Notes: a model not told the origin generated them from the letters alone. A stretch of 64,000 nt of DNA from Thiotrichaceae bacterium (GCA_028688145.1 JAQTYU010000005.1:111073-175072), one strand, 5' to 3'. Positions 16,338 to 26,210 are shown, numbered from the stretch's first letter. Made by a program: numbers and translations.

Positions 16338-17170
16338 GCGAGGTTTTCAAAGATGATTCTATGCCATCCCTGCCTGAAACTATCAAAGTGCAGGGCGCGG
16401 CATTCGATAATCTGCCCAACGATCTTTATGTGCCCCCCGATGCCCTCAAAGTTTTCTTAGAAGATTTTGAAGGGCCTTTGGATTTGTTGCTGTATCTGAT
16501 CCAACGTCAAAATTTTGACATCCTCAATATTCCCATCGCTGAAATCACCCGTCAATATTTGCAATATGTGGATTTGATGAAAGAATTGCACTTGGATTTA
16601 GCGGTGGAATATCTGGTGATGGCGGCAGTATTGATGGAAATTAAATCACGGATGTTATTGCCGAATAGCACTCCTGAAACTCTTGATCCTGCTGATCCGC
16701 GTACCCGATTAATTCAACAATTACAAGAATATGCTCAATATAAGCAAGCCGCGCAAAATCTTGCCGCCTTGCCACAATTGGGACGGGAAATTTTTCCCGT
16801 GTCGGTGGATGTGAACACACCTTTGCAACCGCGTGTTATCCCCAATATCAGCCTGTCCACGGTGTTGGCGGCCATGCAAGATGTGATGGCGCGTGCCAGT
16901 TTATTTTCATCGCATCAAGTGACCCGTGAGCCGCTGTCGGTGCGCGAGCGCATGAGTTTTATTTTAGAACGTTTGCAATATCAACGTTGTATCGAATTTA
17001 TTGATTTATTTACCCTTGAAGAAGGACGTGCAGGTGTGGTTGTCACATTTCTTGCAATCTTGGAGCTAGTGAAAGAATCTTTAGTGCAACTGGTTCAATT
17101 ACAAGCCTTTGGAACGATTCAAGTAATGGCTTTACAAGCCCCTGAATCCCATGCGTCCTCACCCGTTTAA
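16334..17170 (+). CDS. scpA: Segregation and condensation protein A
   Basis: A 278-residue kleisin. The N-terminal Smc-binding part is in FEGPLDLLLYLIQRQNFDIL and EITRQYLQYV; LAVEYLVMAAVLMEIKSRML is the conserved following helix; the C-terminal winged helix (about 205-265) ends in FLAILELVKESLVQLVQ. ScpA bridges the two heads of the SMC dimer and helps chromosome compaction and segregation. The TTG start at 16334 overlaps the trpS stop; an in-frame ATG at 16361 is an alternative since the first ten residues are not conserved. It is followed 15 bp later by scpB. Confidence 0.93.
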   Translation: MSEVFKDDSMPSLPETIKVQGAAFDNLPNDLYVPPDALKVFLEDFEGPLDLLLYLIQRQNFDILNIPIAEITRQYLQYVDLMKELHLDLAVEYLVMAAVLMEIKSRMLLPNSTPETLDPADPRTRLIQQLQEYAQYKQAAQNLAALPQLGREIFPVSVDVNTPLQPRVIPNISLSTVLAAMQDVMARASLFSSHQVTREPLSVRERMSFILERLQYQRCIEFIDLFTLEEGRAGVVVTFLAILELVKESLVQLVQLQAFGTIQVMALQAPESHASSPV

Positions 17171-17185
17171 AAATGCTGCCTTGCC

Positions 17186-17785
17186 ATGCGTGACCATCCC
17201 TTGAAAGCGATTATTGAAGCTGCCCTGTTCGCCGCAGAACAACCTTTGACGGTTGACCATCTGCTTGCCTTATTCCCCGAAGAAGCCCGTCCGCCACGGA
17301 GTGCCGTGCGCAGTGCTTTGCAAGAATTACGTGAAGACAGCGTCAGCCGTGGCGTGGAGTTGATGGAAGTTGCCAGCGGTTGGCGGTTTCAAGTCAAGGC
17401 TGAATTTGCCCCGTGGGTGAGTCGTTTGTGGCAAAAACGTCCACCGCGTTATTCACGAGCTTTGTTGGAAACTTTGGCGTTAATTGCCTATCGCCAACCG
17501 ATTACCCGTGCTGAAATCGAGTCCATTCGTGGGGTCAGTGTGAGCACGAATATTTTACGCACGCTTCAGGAATACGAATGGATTCGCGTGTTAGCACATC
17601 GCGACAGCCCCGGCAGACCTGCGTTATATGGCACGACCCGCGCTTTTTTAGATCATTTCAATTTGAAGCATTTGAGTGAATTGCCCAGCTTAACCCAGTT
17701 GCTGGCAATGCAAGATTTGCCTAATGAGTTGCTGAGCGATGAAGAAACTTTTGATGTGGAAGAAGATGAGACTTCGACGGATTAA
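17186..17785 (+). CDS. scpB: Segregation and condensation protein B
   Basis: A 199-residue protein with two winged-helix domains: KAIIEAALFAAEQPLTVDHL at the start, then RYSRALLETLALIAYRQPIT and IESIRGVSVSTNILRTLQE, the ScpB signature, and SPGRPALYGTT. The C-terminal tail (SDEETFDVEEDETSTD) is acidic, as often seen. It works as a dimer with ScpA and SMC. The order trpS-scpA-scpB is common in gammaproteobacteria, where rluB often follows; here an unrelated secreted protein follows instead. Confidence 0.93.
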   Translation: MRDHPLKAIIEAALFAAEQPLTVDHLLALFPEEARPPRSAVRSALQELREDSVSRGVELMEVASGWRFQVKAEFAPWVSRLWQKRPPRYSRALLETLALIAYRQPITRAEIESIRGVSVSTNILRTLQEYEWIRVLAHRDSPGRPALYGTTRAFLDHFNLKHLSELPSLTQLLAMQDLPNELLSDEETFDVEEDETSTD

Positions 17786-17956
17786 GGGTTTTCTCTAATA
17801 AATTCAATAAGTATTTGATACAGTCTTTTTTAGACATACTTAAAATAATTCTCCCATTAAAAAATAACCATTTACTTGTAGAGATTTTACTAATATCCTT
17901 AAGATGTCATTGGATACTTATTTCTACGATGGTGAACTTTAACTGGGGGATTTTTT

Positions 17957-19804
17957 ATGAATACCATAATAAAACGACAGGTGGGATGGATTAGCGCAAT
18001 TGCCTTGGGTTTGCTGATGCAGGCGGCGTTTGCGGATAAGGTCTATGTTGCTGGTTCTGGGGGCATCGAGGTAATAGACACCGATAGTAATAGTGTAGTC
18101 AATACTATCTACAATGTAGGTGATAATCTGCCTCACGATCTATCCCCGCTTCATGATCTGGCGGTAAACTCCGATGGAACACGTCTCTATGTCACAACTG
18201 ACTCTGAAAAGAAGCTTAGTGTTATTGACACTAAAACTGATAAAGTTTTGAACAAGATACCACTATCACTTTATCCAGGCTCTTATGGAAAGAATGTTGT
18301 GGTTAATCCATCAGGAACACGAGTCTATGTTACAAATGCCAACGCGTACCCGTACCCACATGTCTCAGTGGTAGATACTATTCTCAATAAAGAAATAACA
18401 ATTCTAGACTTTTTCGATATTAACCAAATAGTATTTAATCCCTTGGGAGCATATTTCTATGGATATACTTACCAAGGTAATAACCAAAGGAATATCTCTG
18501 TATTTAATGCCAATACGAATGGTCTAACAGCAACTATTCCAATTAATAGTGGCTCGCCCGACTATTCTTTTTCAAGTGACATGGTTACTACTGGAACGCG
18601 TCTCTATGTGCTGAGCTATGTGCAGAAGAAGAGCATGGTAGATTATGAGTACGTTATTAAAGTAATAAACATCCAATCTAACCATACCGAATCCAATCGA
18701 GTGGTTGGTAATATTCCGACAGGTGGTTATTATATTAATGATATGCGGGTTAATTCCGATGGAACTCGTCTTTATGCCTGTGCTCAAACTGATATGATTG
18801 TGTTCAATCTGACCACTAACACACTAGAAACCACTATTCCCATGATAGGTGGTATTTGTTCTGGAATAGGGATCAATGCTTCAGGAACACGTATCTATGC
18901 AAGTAGAGTCGATTATAACTATACATCTCGTGCACTCCATGTAATAGATGCCGAGAGTAATCAGATAGTCTCTACTATATCTCTAAGTCCAATATCAGGA
19001 ATAACTCGTGTAGCCGTTGTCAGTTCAGCAAAAATTACACCTATTCCCCGTGCAACCGCCCGCATTTCTAATCTGAATGCTCAAGCACAACTTCCAATTA
19101 TTGGGGGCTTTGGAATCAGTGGTACGGGTAAATTGAATTTACTGTTTCAAGGCAGCGCGCCAGATACTTGTATTCACCCATACGTTACACTGCGGAAATA
19201 TCCTAGCGGGGATACGGTTGATACTCCTCCTCATTGGTTTATTGATTATTACAAGGGCCACCCATCAATCAAAAATCTCCTATCAAATCCGAAAGATGAT
19301 ATTGGATATAGTTGGAAGGCTTTGGACTTGCCTGCGGGATACTACACCGTTTTGCTAGATGACGCTCTCGGTTGCAATGAACAAGGAAAGCTCAGTATAG
19401 ATATAATTGAAGAAGATAGCTCTTCTTCGGCAAAACTGATTAATGTTAGTGCTAATGCAATGCTGCCGATTACCAGCACCGTTACTGTAAAAGGTACTGG
19501 GAGCATTCAAACGATGTTTAGAGGTTTCAAAGTTGCTCCTTGTGTTGATGCTAACTTAGAGCTTAAAAACTCTCCCAGTGGAACACTGTTCGCCAACAAT
19601 GATAATTGGGAAACAGATGTTAATATCACGGAAGTAATGAGCTTACCTCAGTATCTGCAACCTATAGACAACAGCGATGCAGGTTTATTGCGTAAGCTGA
19701 CAGCTCAATCGATTACAGCCACCCTCAGTTCTAAAAATGCCTGTCAAGGTGATGGCGTGTTTGGGATGGATGTGATACATGATGCTGTAGATAATCGTGA
19801 TTAG
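17957..19804 (+). CDS. Secreted YVTN-type beta-propeller protein with duplicated C-terminal domain
   Basis: Start ATG 17957 follows GGGGATTTTTT. A signal peptide spans residues 1-26 (ALGLLMQAAFA, cut before DKVYVAG). Residues about 27-355 form propeller blades: IEVIDTDSNSVVNTI, LSVIDTKTDKVLNKI and LHVIDAESNQIVSTI are the D-T/A-x-(S/T)-N-x-V strands, and SDGTRLYV or ASGTRIYA recurs between them. The C-terminal part (about 365-615) holds two copies of a domain with ISGTGKLNLLFQGSAP and VKGTGSIQTMFRGFKV at equivalent places. This resembles the repeat in many secreted proteins with the pattern GTGxxxVLIRGxGP then NDNW; the second copy has NNDNWET. Role unknown; probably a surface or periplasmic protein. 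Confidence 0.82.
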   Translation: MNTIIKRQVGWISAIALGLLMQAAFADKVYVAGSGGIEVIDTDSNSVVNTIYNVGDNLPHDLSPLHDLAVNSDGTRLYVTTDSEKKLSVIDTKTDKVLNKIPLSLYPGSYGKNVVVNPSGTRVYVTNANAYPYPHVSVVDTILNKEITILDFFDINQIVFNPLGAYFYGYTYQGNNQRNISVFNANTNGLTATIPINSGSPDYSFSSDMVTTGTRLYVLSYVQKKSMVDYEYVIKVINIQSNHTESNRVVGNIPTGGYYINDMRVNSDGTRLYACAQTDMIVFNLTTNTLETTIPMIGGICSGIGINASGTRIYASRVDYNYTSRALHVIDAESNQIVSTISLSPISGITRVAVVSSAKITPIPRATARISNLNAQAQLPIIGGFGISGTGKLNLLFQGSAPDTCIHPYVTLRKYPSGDTVDTPPHWFIDYYKGHPSIKNLLSNPKDDIGYSWKALDLPAGYYTVLLDDALGCNEQGKLSIDIIEEDSSSSAKLINVSANAMLPITSTVTVKGTGSIQTMFRGFKVAPCVDANLELKNSPSGTLFANNDNWETDVNITEVMSLPQYLQPIDNSDAGLLRKLTAQSITATLSSKNACQGDGVFGMDVIHDAVDNRD

Positions 19805-19877
19805 GTAGTTGAAGCGGATATATCCCGTGGTGACACTGTAAATAATTTAGCTTTCTGATAAGCATGAAACACAACAA

Positions 19878-19916
19878 ATAGGATGTAATAAGTGAATTAT
19901 TACGTCCTATTTTTTC
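19878..19916 (+). terminator. Rho-independent terminator after the propeller gene
   Basis: Stem AATAGGATGTAATAA with TTATTACGTCCTATT around a 5-nt loop, then TTTT. There is one mismatch in the stem. It lies about 75 bp after the stop codon. Confidence 0.85.
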
Positions 19917-20000
19917 TTGCCTATTGCTTAAATCCTTCAAAAATTACCTAAAATAAATCTGTGATTCCGAATCTTACTGAAAACGTAATGAAATGAGATG

Positions 20001-20924
20001 TTAGCGTGAATTCAAAGCTAAAACTTCATATAAAGTGTGTTGCCGTTGTTGCCCACGCAATTGTGTGGTGTGTTGTTTGCCACAGCGCACTTCATTTTTA
20101 ATGGGCGCAAGCAATTCTTGAGAAGCCAAAATTGTGGTTTTTAGACTTTTATTTTCATTTTCAATGCGACTGGCAATATTCACCACATCGCCCAGAACGG
20201 TGAGTTGGCGTTTTGAAGGATGCCCAATTTCCCCAACAATCACCGTGCCGTAATGTAAGCCGATACGCATTTGAAAATCATGGAAAAAATGTTTAGAGCT
20301 GTATTTATTGAGCACTTTGATGCGCTCGCCCATTTCTAAACTCGCTAAAATCGCATTTCGACAGTTTTCTGCGGCACTTTCCTGCTCTAATCCAAACACC
20401 ACCATAATCCCATCACCCATATATTTATCAATATAGCCATGATGTTGTAAGATGCCTTGCCCAATTTCCTTGTAATAACGATTCAGTAAATGAATAACGT
20501 CATAAGGCAAGTGTTTGGTGGTAAAATCAGTAAAATTGGCAATATCACAAAACATCACCGCAACATTGCGTTCATAGCCCGAACCGCCCGCCAAACTTTC
20601 GCTACAGACTAAATCAAAATCCTCATCATCACTGACCAAACGTCGCAGCGTGACATCGCCTAAAATTTGCGTTTGACATGCCAAGCGCACTTCAGGCGAC
20701 CAGTTTTTCACCGTGGCAATTTTCTGTTCGGCTTCATTACGCGGACTGAGGTTTTCTAAACCCGCAATCACCCGCACGCGGCAAGTGGTGCAACGCGCTT
20801 GACCATCGCAGGCGTGATAATGGGTTAAGCCCATGCACAAAGACGCTTGCAATATCGTGCCGCCCATTTGTTGTTGCAACACAATACTGGGTTCATCTTC
20901 TTGAGGATAAATAATTTTAGGCAT
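20001..20924 (-). CDS. Adenylate/guanylate cyclase with N-terminal [2Fe-2S] ferredoxin domain
   Basis: A 307-residue fusion. Residues 1-95 are a plant/adrenodoxin-type ferredoxin with Cys39, Cys45, Cys48 and Cys83 (ACDGQARCTTCRV, LACQ), the C-x5-C-x2-C...C pattern. Residues 117-300 are a class III nucleotide cyclase: FCDIANFTDF (metal Asp127), DKYMGDGIMVVFG (Lys167, metal Asp171), and LTVLGDVVNIASRIE with Thr242 at the second substrate-selecting site and Asn249/Arg253 for catalysis. All essential residues are present, and Lys plus Thr suggests a class IIIb adenylate cyclase. No membrane segment is seen, so it is a soluble enzyme whose activity could follow cluster redox state. It is a single gene. 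Confidence 0.9.
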   Translation of the reverse strand: MPKIIYPQEDEPSIVLQQQMGGTILQASLCMGLTHYHACDGQARCTTCRVRVIAGLENLSPRNEAEQKIATVKNWSPEVRLACQTQILGDVTLRRLVSDDEDFDLVCSESLAGGSGYERNVAVMFCDIANFTDFTTKHLPYDVIHLLNRYYKEIGQGILQHHGYIDKYMGDGIMVVFGLEQESAAENCRNAILASLEMGERIKVLNKYSSKHFFHDFQMRIGLHYGTVIVGEIGHPSKRQLTVLGDVVNIASRIENENKSLKTTILASQELLAPIKNEVRCGKQHTTQLRGQQRQHTLYEVLALNSR

Positions 20925-20960
20925 AAAGCATCGAAGTTTTGGAGAGAAAAGGTTTTTAAA

Positions 20961-21045
20961 GAAGCCCCTAAATGGGACTTAAAACCGCTTTAATATTTGT
21001 CTTTAGCCCCCTTTAGGGGGTTGGGGGCTTGTTTTAGGGGCTTCA
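20961..21045. repeat. Dispersed palindromic repeat copy
   Basis: gaagcccctaaatgggactt then tttagccccctttagggggt and ttgggggcttg. It lies between the divergent cyclase and folC genes, only about 70 bp before folC, so it may be within their promoter region. Confidence 0.87.
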
Positions 21046-21114
21046 GTAGTTTTGTCGAATGCCCTAAGCATATTATGATAAGCATTCCATTCTTCAATTT
21101 TTACATAACATACC

Positions 21115-22383
21115 ATGCACTTGACCACATTGACAGCTTGGCTAGATTGGCAGGCTCAAATCCATCCGCAAATTATTGAACTAAATCTGAGTCGTTGCCG
21201 CGCTGTTGCCGCGCGTTTGAATTTATTAAAACTGCCATTCCCTGTATTCACCGTAGCGGGTACAAATGGCAAGGGTTCAAGCGTTACGCTGCTAGAAGGC
21301 ATTTTACGTGCCGCAGGTTACAAAACGGGAAAATACATGTCGCCGCATTTGCTGAAATATAACGAGCGCATTTGCATTAATGGGCAACAAGCCAGCGATG
21401 CCGAATTATGCGCCGCTTTTGCAGAAATTGAAGCGGCGCGGGGGGAAATTTCGCTCACGGTGTTTGAGTTCGCAACTTTGGCGGCGGCTTTATTATTTTG
21501 TCAGCAGCAGATTGATGTGGCGGTGCTTGAAGTCGGTTTGGGCGGGCGTTTGGATGCCACGAATATCTGGGATGCGGATGTGGCTTTAGTCACGCCAATT
21601 GATTTAGACCATCTCAAATGGCTGGGTGACACGCGGGAAAAAATTGCGTTTGAAAAGGCGGGGATTTTTCGCACGCAACATCCTGCGGTATGCACTGACC
21701 TTCAGCCGCCCGATAGTTTGCTTGACCATGCTGCGGCTTTGCCTTGTCCCTTGTCTTTGTTTGGGAGAAATTTTCATGCACAAAGTTTGGATGAAAACAC
21801 ATGGCAATGGCGCAATGCAGAGCTGAATTACACTTTACCTGTGCCCAATTTGCCCGGCGAACATCAATTACAAAATGCGTCGGGGGTGTTGCAAGCTTTG
21901 TATTTATTAAAGCATCGTTTGCCTGTGAGCGAGGAAGCAATTGCCACAGGTTTAAAAACCATGCAGTTGGCAGGGCGTTTTCAAATTTTTGAGGGCGCAG
22001 TGACGCGAATTTTAGATGTGGCACATAATCCGCTGGGAATTCAGGTGTTTAGACGGCAGTTATTGAAACAATCTTGTCTTGGGCGAACTCATGCGGTGGT
22101 GGGAATTTTACAGGAAAAAGATGCATTGGGGATTTTAGAACAGATGATGGATTGTGTGGATTCTTGGCACATTGCCAATTTGGACACGCCGCGCAATACG
22201 CCTGTGGAAGTGATTGAAGACCAGCTTTATCGTTTGGGTGTGGCAAGTGTTTCGCGTTATCCCAATATTGCGGCGGCGTATGAACAAGTGTGTCATCATG
22301 CGGATGCGGGCGACAGGGTGATTGTGTTTGGTTCGTTTTTTACGGTGATGGAGGCGTTGCAGGTGGAAAATGGGTTGGTTTGA
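21115..22383 (+). CDS. folC: Bifunctional folylpolyglutamate synthase/dihydrofolate synthase
   Basis: A 422-residue Mur-ligase-type enzyme. The P-loop is in FTVAGTNGKGSSVTLLEGIL; MSPHLLKYNERICINGQQ carries the family HL..Y.ERI motif; EVGLGGRLDATNIWDADVAL and TPIDLDHLKWLGDTREKIAFEK (first 20 residues) are typical; RILDVAHNPLG marks the C-terminal domain. It adds glutamate to dihydropteroate and then to folates in the cytoplasm. Length agrees with E. coli FolC (422). In many gammaproteobacteria folC lies next to accD and dedD; here it stands alone. Confidence 0.95.
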   Translation: MHLTTLTAWLDWQAQIHPQIIELNLSRCRAVAARLNLLKLPFPVFTVAGTNGKGSSVTLLEGILRAAGYKTGKYMSPHLLKYNERICINGQQASDAELCAAFAEIEAARGEISLTVFEFATLAAALLFCQQQIDVAVLEVGLGGRLDATNIWDADVALVTPIDLDHLKWLGDTREKIAFEKAGIFRTQHPAVCTDLQPPDSLLDHAAALPCPLSLFGRNFHAQSLDENTWQWRNAELNYTLPVPNLPGEHQLQNASGVLQALYLLKHRLPVSEEAIATGLKTMQLAGRFQIFEGAVTRILDVAHNPLGIQVFRRQLLKQSCLGRTHAVVGILQEKDALGILEQMMDCVDSWHIANLDTPRNTPVEVIEDQLYRLGVASVSRYPNIAAAYEQVCHHADAGDRVIVFGSFFTVMEALQVENGLV

Positions 22384-22464
22384 GTTTTAAAAATAAGGCT
22401 CAGACTCTCGAAAAAACGTCTTCAGTTTCCTAATGGTAACTTTTACAAATTGAGATGTTTAAGT

Positions 22465-22493
22465 TTTTAGCCCCCTTCAGAGCGTTGGGGGCA
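22465..22493. repeat. Dispersed palindromic repeat, single degenerate arm
   Basis: tttttagcccccttcagagc followed by gttgggggc. Only one arm is present. It is the only structured element seen in the 290-bp gap between folC and the next gene. Confidence 0.7.
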
Positions 22494-22675
22494 TCCGTTA
22501 CGATTAAGGCACAAAGACTGCGCATAATGGTGACAAATCAATGTATCTAAGCGTGTGGTCTATTCTAAATATAAAAATAGCTTAGTTATAAATAAAGACT
22601 AATTAAATTCAATAAGTTGACAACTTAAACTCTAGTATCTAGTATGGTTAATAACTTAAAGCCATATTAGGAATA

Positions 22676-25600
22676 ATGATAATGCTTGCTCCCCTCAAAT
22701 ATGGGGTGTTGTTTTTCGCCCTGTTATTTCACACGATTGTTTCTGCACAGACAGTGTTGAACACGATTCATTTTGAAATCCCTTCTATTTTTTCACAAGT
22801 CGTAAATGACTCCAAAAATCCCAATATACTTTACAGTTTAGAGGGAGATAAATACACATCAAAGCATGTTTACAGAAGCCGAGATGCGGGGGTTACTTGG
22901 CAACAGGTCAGTGCGCCTGTTGATAACATGTCAATTAATAAACTGGTGCTCAGCAGTGATAGTAAAGTTTTATTCGCATTAGTCGGCTATATAAATACTT
23001 CGAGTTCAACATTGGACATCAGCAACGTGTTCAAAAGCCTTGATCAAGGTGATACATGGCAGCCATTGACGAATCATAATCATTGCGTGGGTAGTTCACT
23101 GCGTTTTTCTCCAGAATACTTGCTCAATAATCCCCTTCCCAATACAAAATGTTTATTTTTTAACGATCTTATCCCTGACCCCAGTAATCCGAAAGTTTTA
23201 TATGCCATCAATGATGATGCCAGCTTAGATAACGATATGACGGGGGGTATTATCAAAAAAAGCGAGGATGGGGGTGAGACTTGGTTTGGAATTGGGACAG
23301 AGATTGTTTTCAAGCCTTGGAGTGATGCCAATGCTCCCGAGTGGATGATAAGTAATAACAGGCAGTTAGTCATCGATCCTGTGAACCCACAACGCTTGTA
23401 TGTCACAAATGACACTGTATTTGGTGATTTGAGGGAGATGTTTTATCTCTCAGAAAATGCTGGGATAACTTGGAAAAAGCTTGAAAATAATCTGCCCCAA
23501 CGTGCTGATCCTGATAATTTATTCAAAGTCGATAAACTTTGGGTGCATCCCACAGCTTCCAATGTTTTGTATTTACGCACTCGTCAATATCTACCCCTAA
23601 CGTCACCAGCCTTATCGACTGGCTATGAATCTTCCTTCATGTTTGATAGTAAAAACTTCCGCAGCACAGATTATGGCAAAACCTGGACAGATATTACACA
23701 AGGCACACTGGGTATTTTAGAACCTGAATTTATTGAATATAAAGGAAGTTCTTATGATAGTCCTGCGCCTGTTATTTATGCGGCACAGCCCAGTACAAGA
23801 CTCCTCTATAGGGGCGTTATTGGGTTTGACCCACAAAACCCGAATATTATTTATAACAAGGTGACACGCCACATCGCTGGGGATAGATGGAGTTATATTT
23901 ATCGCAGTGAAGATGCTGGGAAAACATGGCAGAAAACAAATTTTGCGGGGCAAGGAGAAATCACAGGTGATGTGATTGTCCAAAGTACAGGACAATTAAT
24001 GGTCACGACCACCAGTCATCTTTACAGAGGAAGCGGAGACAATTGGCAAGGTTCCCAAATTTCTCCCAATGTGGGGATTTCAAAAGCTGAGTCTATTCAT
24101 CATTGGAGTTTGATTCGTGGTGTCAACCCCAATACTTCTTGTGTTACAACGTCCAAGGATAATTATGATCCTATCTCATTTTGTAGCACTGATGCTGGCA
24201 AAACCTATGCCCGTATGATGATCAGTCCTGATATAGAAGCCAATCAAAACATGGGTTTATTAAATCCTAGAGTGTTTCATATCAATAGTGCTGGGGAAAT
24301 TTATGCTGATAATTCCGATGGTACCCCCCCTTCTTCGGGATATATTTACAGTGATATAGGACATATTTACAAGACTTCCGATAACGGAAAAACTTGGCAA
24401 AATGCTTTCTCGGGAATGAACAACGCTAAGTTATCAGGGACGTTACCCACTTTTGTTGATGATAACAAATTCTATCTTGAAACTTTTATCCCTCAGATTA
24501 TTCCATCTTATTACATATTGGCTTCCCAATATCACTTTCTCTACACCCAAGATAATGGCGCGACTTGGCAAGAAGTTATGCCCCCCGAACAAGCCGCAGC
24601 AGAGGTGGGTACACGCTCTTGGCTGGTGGACCCTAAAACTGAAACGATCTATATGCGGCAATGTAGTGCTCCCATACCAGCCACAGATGGCTCTTATCAA
24701 TACTCTCAATATGCTACTTCTCATAGCGAGATTTTCAAAAGTAATGATCATGGAGTTACTTGGAAAAAGATCACACCACAGAGCGATGCACTATTATCCC
24801 CGTATGTTAATTGCGCTTGGAGTGATGTAAAGATGGATAACACCGACCCCAATCGATTGTATTTAAGTTTGACTACGTTCGGAGGTTTTTGGGGTGATCT
24901 TGGAGCTTACAATCGTCTTTATCGCAGCCTTGATGGCGGAGATACTTGGCAAACAATTTCCGTTTTCCCACAAGACAGTGATAAGCATTACGAAGCACTT
25001 TCTCTGGATGGGGTTAGTGGTTCGATATATAACTTCACGACAGATTTTACAGAATCTTATCCTGGCAAAACTGCCGCATATCGCAGTGATGATGCGGGTA
25101 ATACTTGGCAATTACTCAATATTCCAGAATTCACCTATTCTAGTATAACAATTCTCAATGTGACCAAAGGTATTCTATACAGAAATGGCAGCACAGGACT
25201 TTATCGTAGTTTAGATAAAGGGAATTCGTGGCAGTGGTTATATTCAGGGGATGCTTCTCTCAGCAGTCTTGATGGATTAGAACCTATTTATATGACATCA
25301 GGGGACGATCTGAAAATGCTAAAGTTCAATTCAGAACCTTTGAATGCTGCAACCCGAACCCGCCAAGGTGATGTTTATGCACAGAATGCACTGATAACCA
25401 CTTTTGTGAATCAGCAAGCCACGCAACAAAGCGCCCTCAAACCGCAAGATGACATGCACATCACCGCAAGCATTAGTCCTGTGTCAGAACACCAAGGGCA
25501 AGCCGTTGAATTATTGGTGGTTGCACGTTTCCAACCCAAAGATAGCACTCAAACTTATTGGTTTATGCGAACTCATGATGCTTGGCAAGCATGGGATGGT

Positions 25601-25789
25601 TCTTGGGATGGCTTAAAAGCTGTTAAAACCCTCAGCCGTTTACAGAGTCTGGAAACTGTCGATATTTTCACGGGCAAACCTGAAGGTTTAACAGGCACCA
25701 CCACGATTTTCACAGGCTATCGCATGTTGTCAGAAGACAATATCGTCTATAACCGTCCTAATCCTTTAGTGCTAACTGTGGGGGAATAA
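22676..25789 (+). CDS. Large secreted BNR-repeat (sortilin/VPS10-like propeller) protein 1
   Basis: A 1,037-residue exported protein with signal peptide at 1-24 (YGVLFFALLFHTIVSA, cut before QTV). About 13 Asp-box/BNR motifs run through residues 50-860, for example SRDAGVTWQQ, SEDGGETWFG, SEDAGKTWQK, TSDNGKTWQN, SLDGGDTWQT and SDDAGNTWQL. They are spaced as in beta-propellers of the sortilin/exo-sialidase superfamily. Between them recur IDPVNPQRLYV-type strands. The last 120 residues form a separate domain (LLVVARFQPKDSTQTYWFM, DIFTGKPEGLTG, NPLVLTVGE) shared with the protein at 26211-29000. Catalytic sialidase residues are not recognisable, so a binding role is more likely. The start has AGGA 6 bp upstream. 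Confidence 0.83.
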   Translation: MIMLAPLKYGVLFFALLFHTIVSAQTVLNTIHFEIPSIFSQVVNDSKNPNILYSLEGDKYTSKHVYRSRDAGVTWQQVSAPVDNMSINKLVLSSDSKVLFALVGYINTSSSTLDISNVFKSLDQGDTWQPLTNHNHCVGSSLRFSPEYLLNNPLPNTKCLFFNDLIPDPSNPKVLYAINDDASLDNDMTGGIIKKSEDGGETWFGIGTEIVFKPWSDANAPEWMISNNRQLVIDPVNPQRLYVTNDTVFGDLREMFYLSENAGITWKKLENNLPQRADPDNLFKVDKLWVHPTASNVLYLRTRQYLPLTSPALSTGYESSFMFDSKNFRSTDYGKTWTDITQGTLGILEPEFIEYKGSSYDSPAPVIYAAQPSTRLLYRGVIGFDPQNPNIIYNKVTRHIAGDRWSYIYRSEDAGKTWQKTNFAGQGEITGDVIVQSTGQLMVTTTSHLYRGSGDNWQGSQISPNVGISKAESIHHWSLIRGVNPNTSCVTTSKDNYDPISFCSTDAGKTYARMMISPDIEANQNMGLLNPRVFHINSAGEIYADNSDGTPPSSGYIYSDIGHIYKTSDNGKTWQNAFSGMNNAKLSGTLPTFVDDNKFYLETFIPQIIPSYYILASQYHFLYTQDNGATWQEVMPPEQAAAEVGTRSWLVDPKTETIYMRQCSAPIPATDGSYQYSQYATSHSEIFKSNDHGVTWKKITPQSDALLSPYVNCAWSDVKMDNTDPNRLYLSLTTFGGFWGDLGAYNRLYRSLDGGDTWQTISVFPQDSDKHYEALSLDGVSGSIYNFTTDFTESYPGKTAAYRSDDAGNTWQLLNIPEFTYSSITILNVTKGILYRNGSTGLYRSLDKGNSWQWLYSGDASLSSLDGLEPIYMTSGDDLKMLKFNSEPLNAATRTRQGDVYAQNALITTFVNQQATQQSALKPQDDMHITASISPVSEHQGQAVELLVVARFQPKDSTQTYWFMRTHDAWQAWDGSWDGLKAVKTLSRLQSLETVDIFTGKPEGLTGTTTIFTGYRMLSEDNIVYNRPNPLVLTVGE

Positions 25790-25815
25790 GCCCTTATCTG
25801 ACCCATTTCGGTACT

Positions 25816-26148
25816 TTACTTTTGATAAAGATACGTCACAGGATTATCAAAAGTAATTGTTTTCGATTTGGGTCCACATTCGCTAGCGCCACAAAATAAG
25901 CCATCGCTACAGACTTGGGTTTCACAAAACACAGCTTCCTGAAAAAACTGTAGCAATTTGAATTGCTCTGCTGTTTGCCACTCAAATACATAAATTCGAG
26001 TGACATTAACCACGAGTTTCTGGCTGGTGACTTGAGCAGGCGCAACCACATACAGCAAGGGCGCGGCAAAGATGCCATAAGCCTGGGTGTATTCATCAGG
26101 TTTGGCATATTGTAAGGCTCTCAGATAACAACTAGCCAACTTATACAC
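25816..26148 (-). CDS. Possible small hypothetical protein between the two BNR genes
   Basis: A 110-residue frame on the minus strand, opened by a GTG at 26148 directly after a stop codon. It has balanced composition (LVVNVTRIYVFEWQTAEQFK) and a Cys-rich end (CETQVCSDGLFCGASECGP). No ribosome site is clear and I do not recognise the sequence. It may be a real small gene or the remnant of the end of a larger one. The region is otherwise a 420-bp gap. Confidence 0.35.
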   Translation of the reverse strand: MYKLASCYLRALQYAKPDEYTQAYGIFAAPLLYVVAPAQVTSQKLVVNVTRIYVFEWQTAEQFKLLQFFQEAVFCETQVCSDGLFCGASECGPKSKTITFDNPVTYLYQK

Positions 26149-26210
26149 TCAGTTATTATTAACCATGTCTTTAACTGCGTGTATTTACCCAAATAGAAAG
26201 GAGTATTTTG

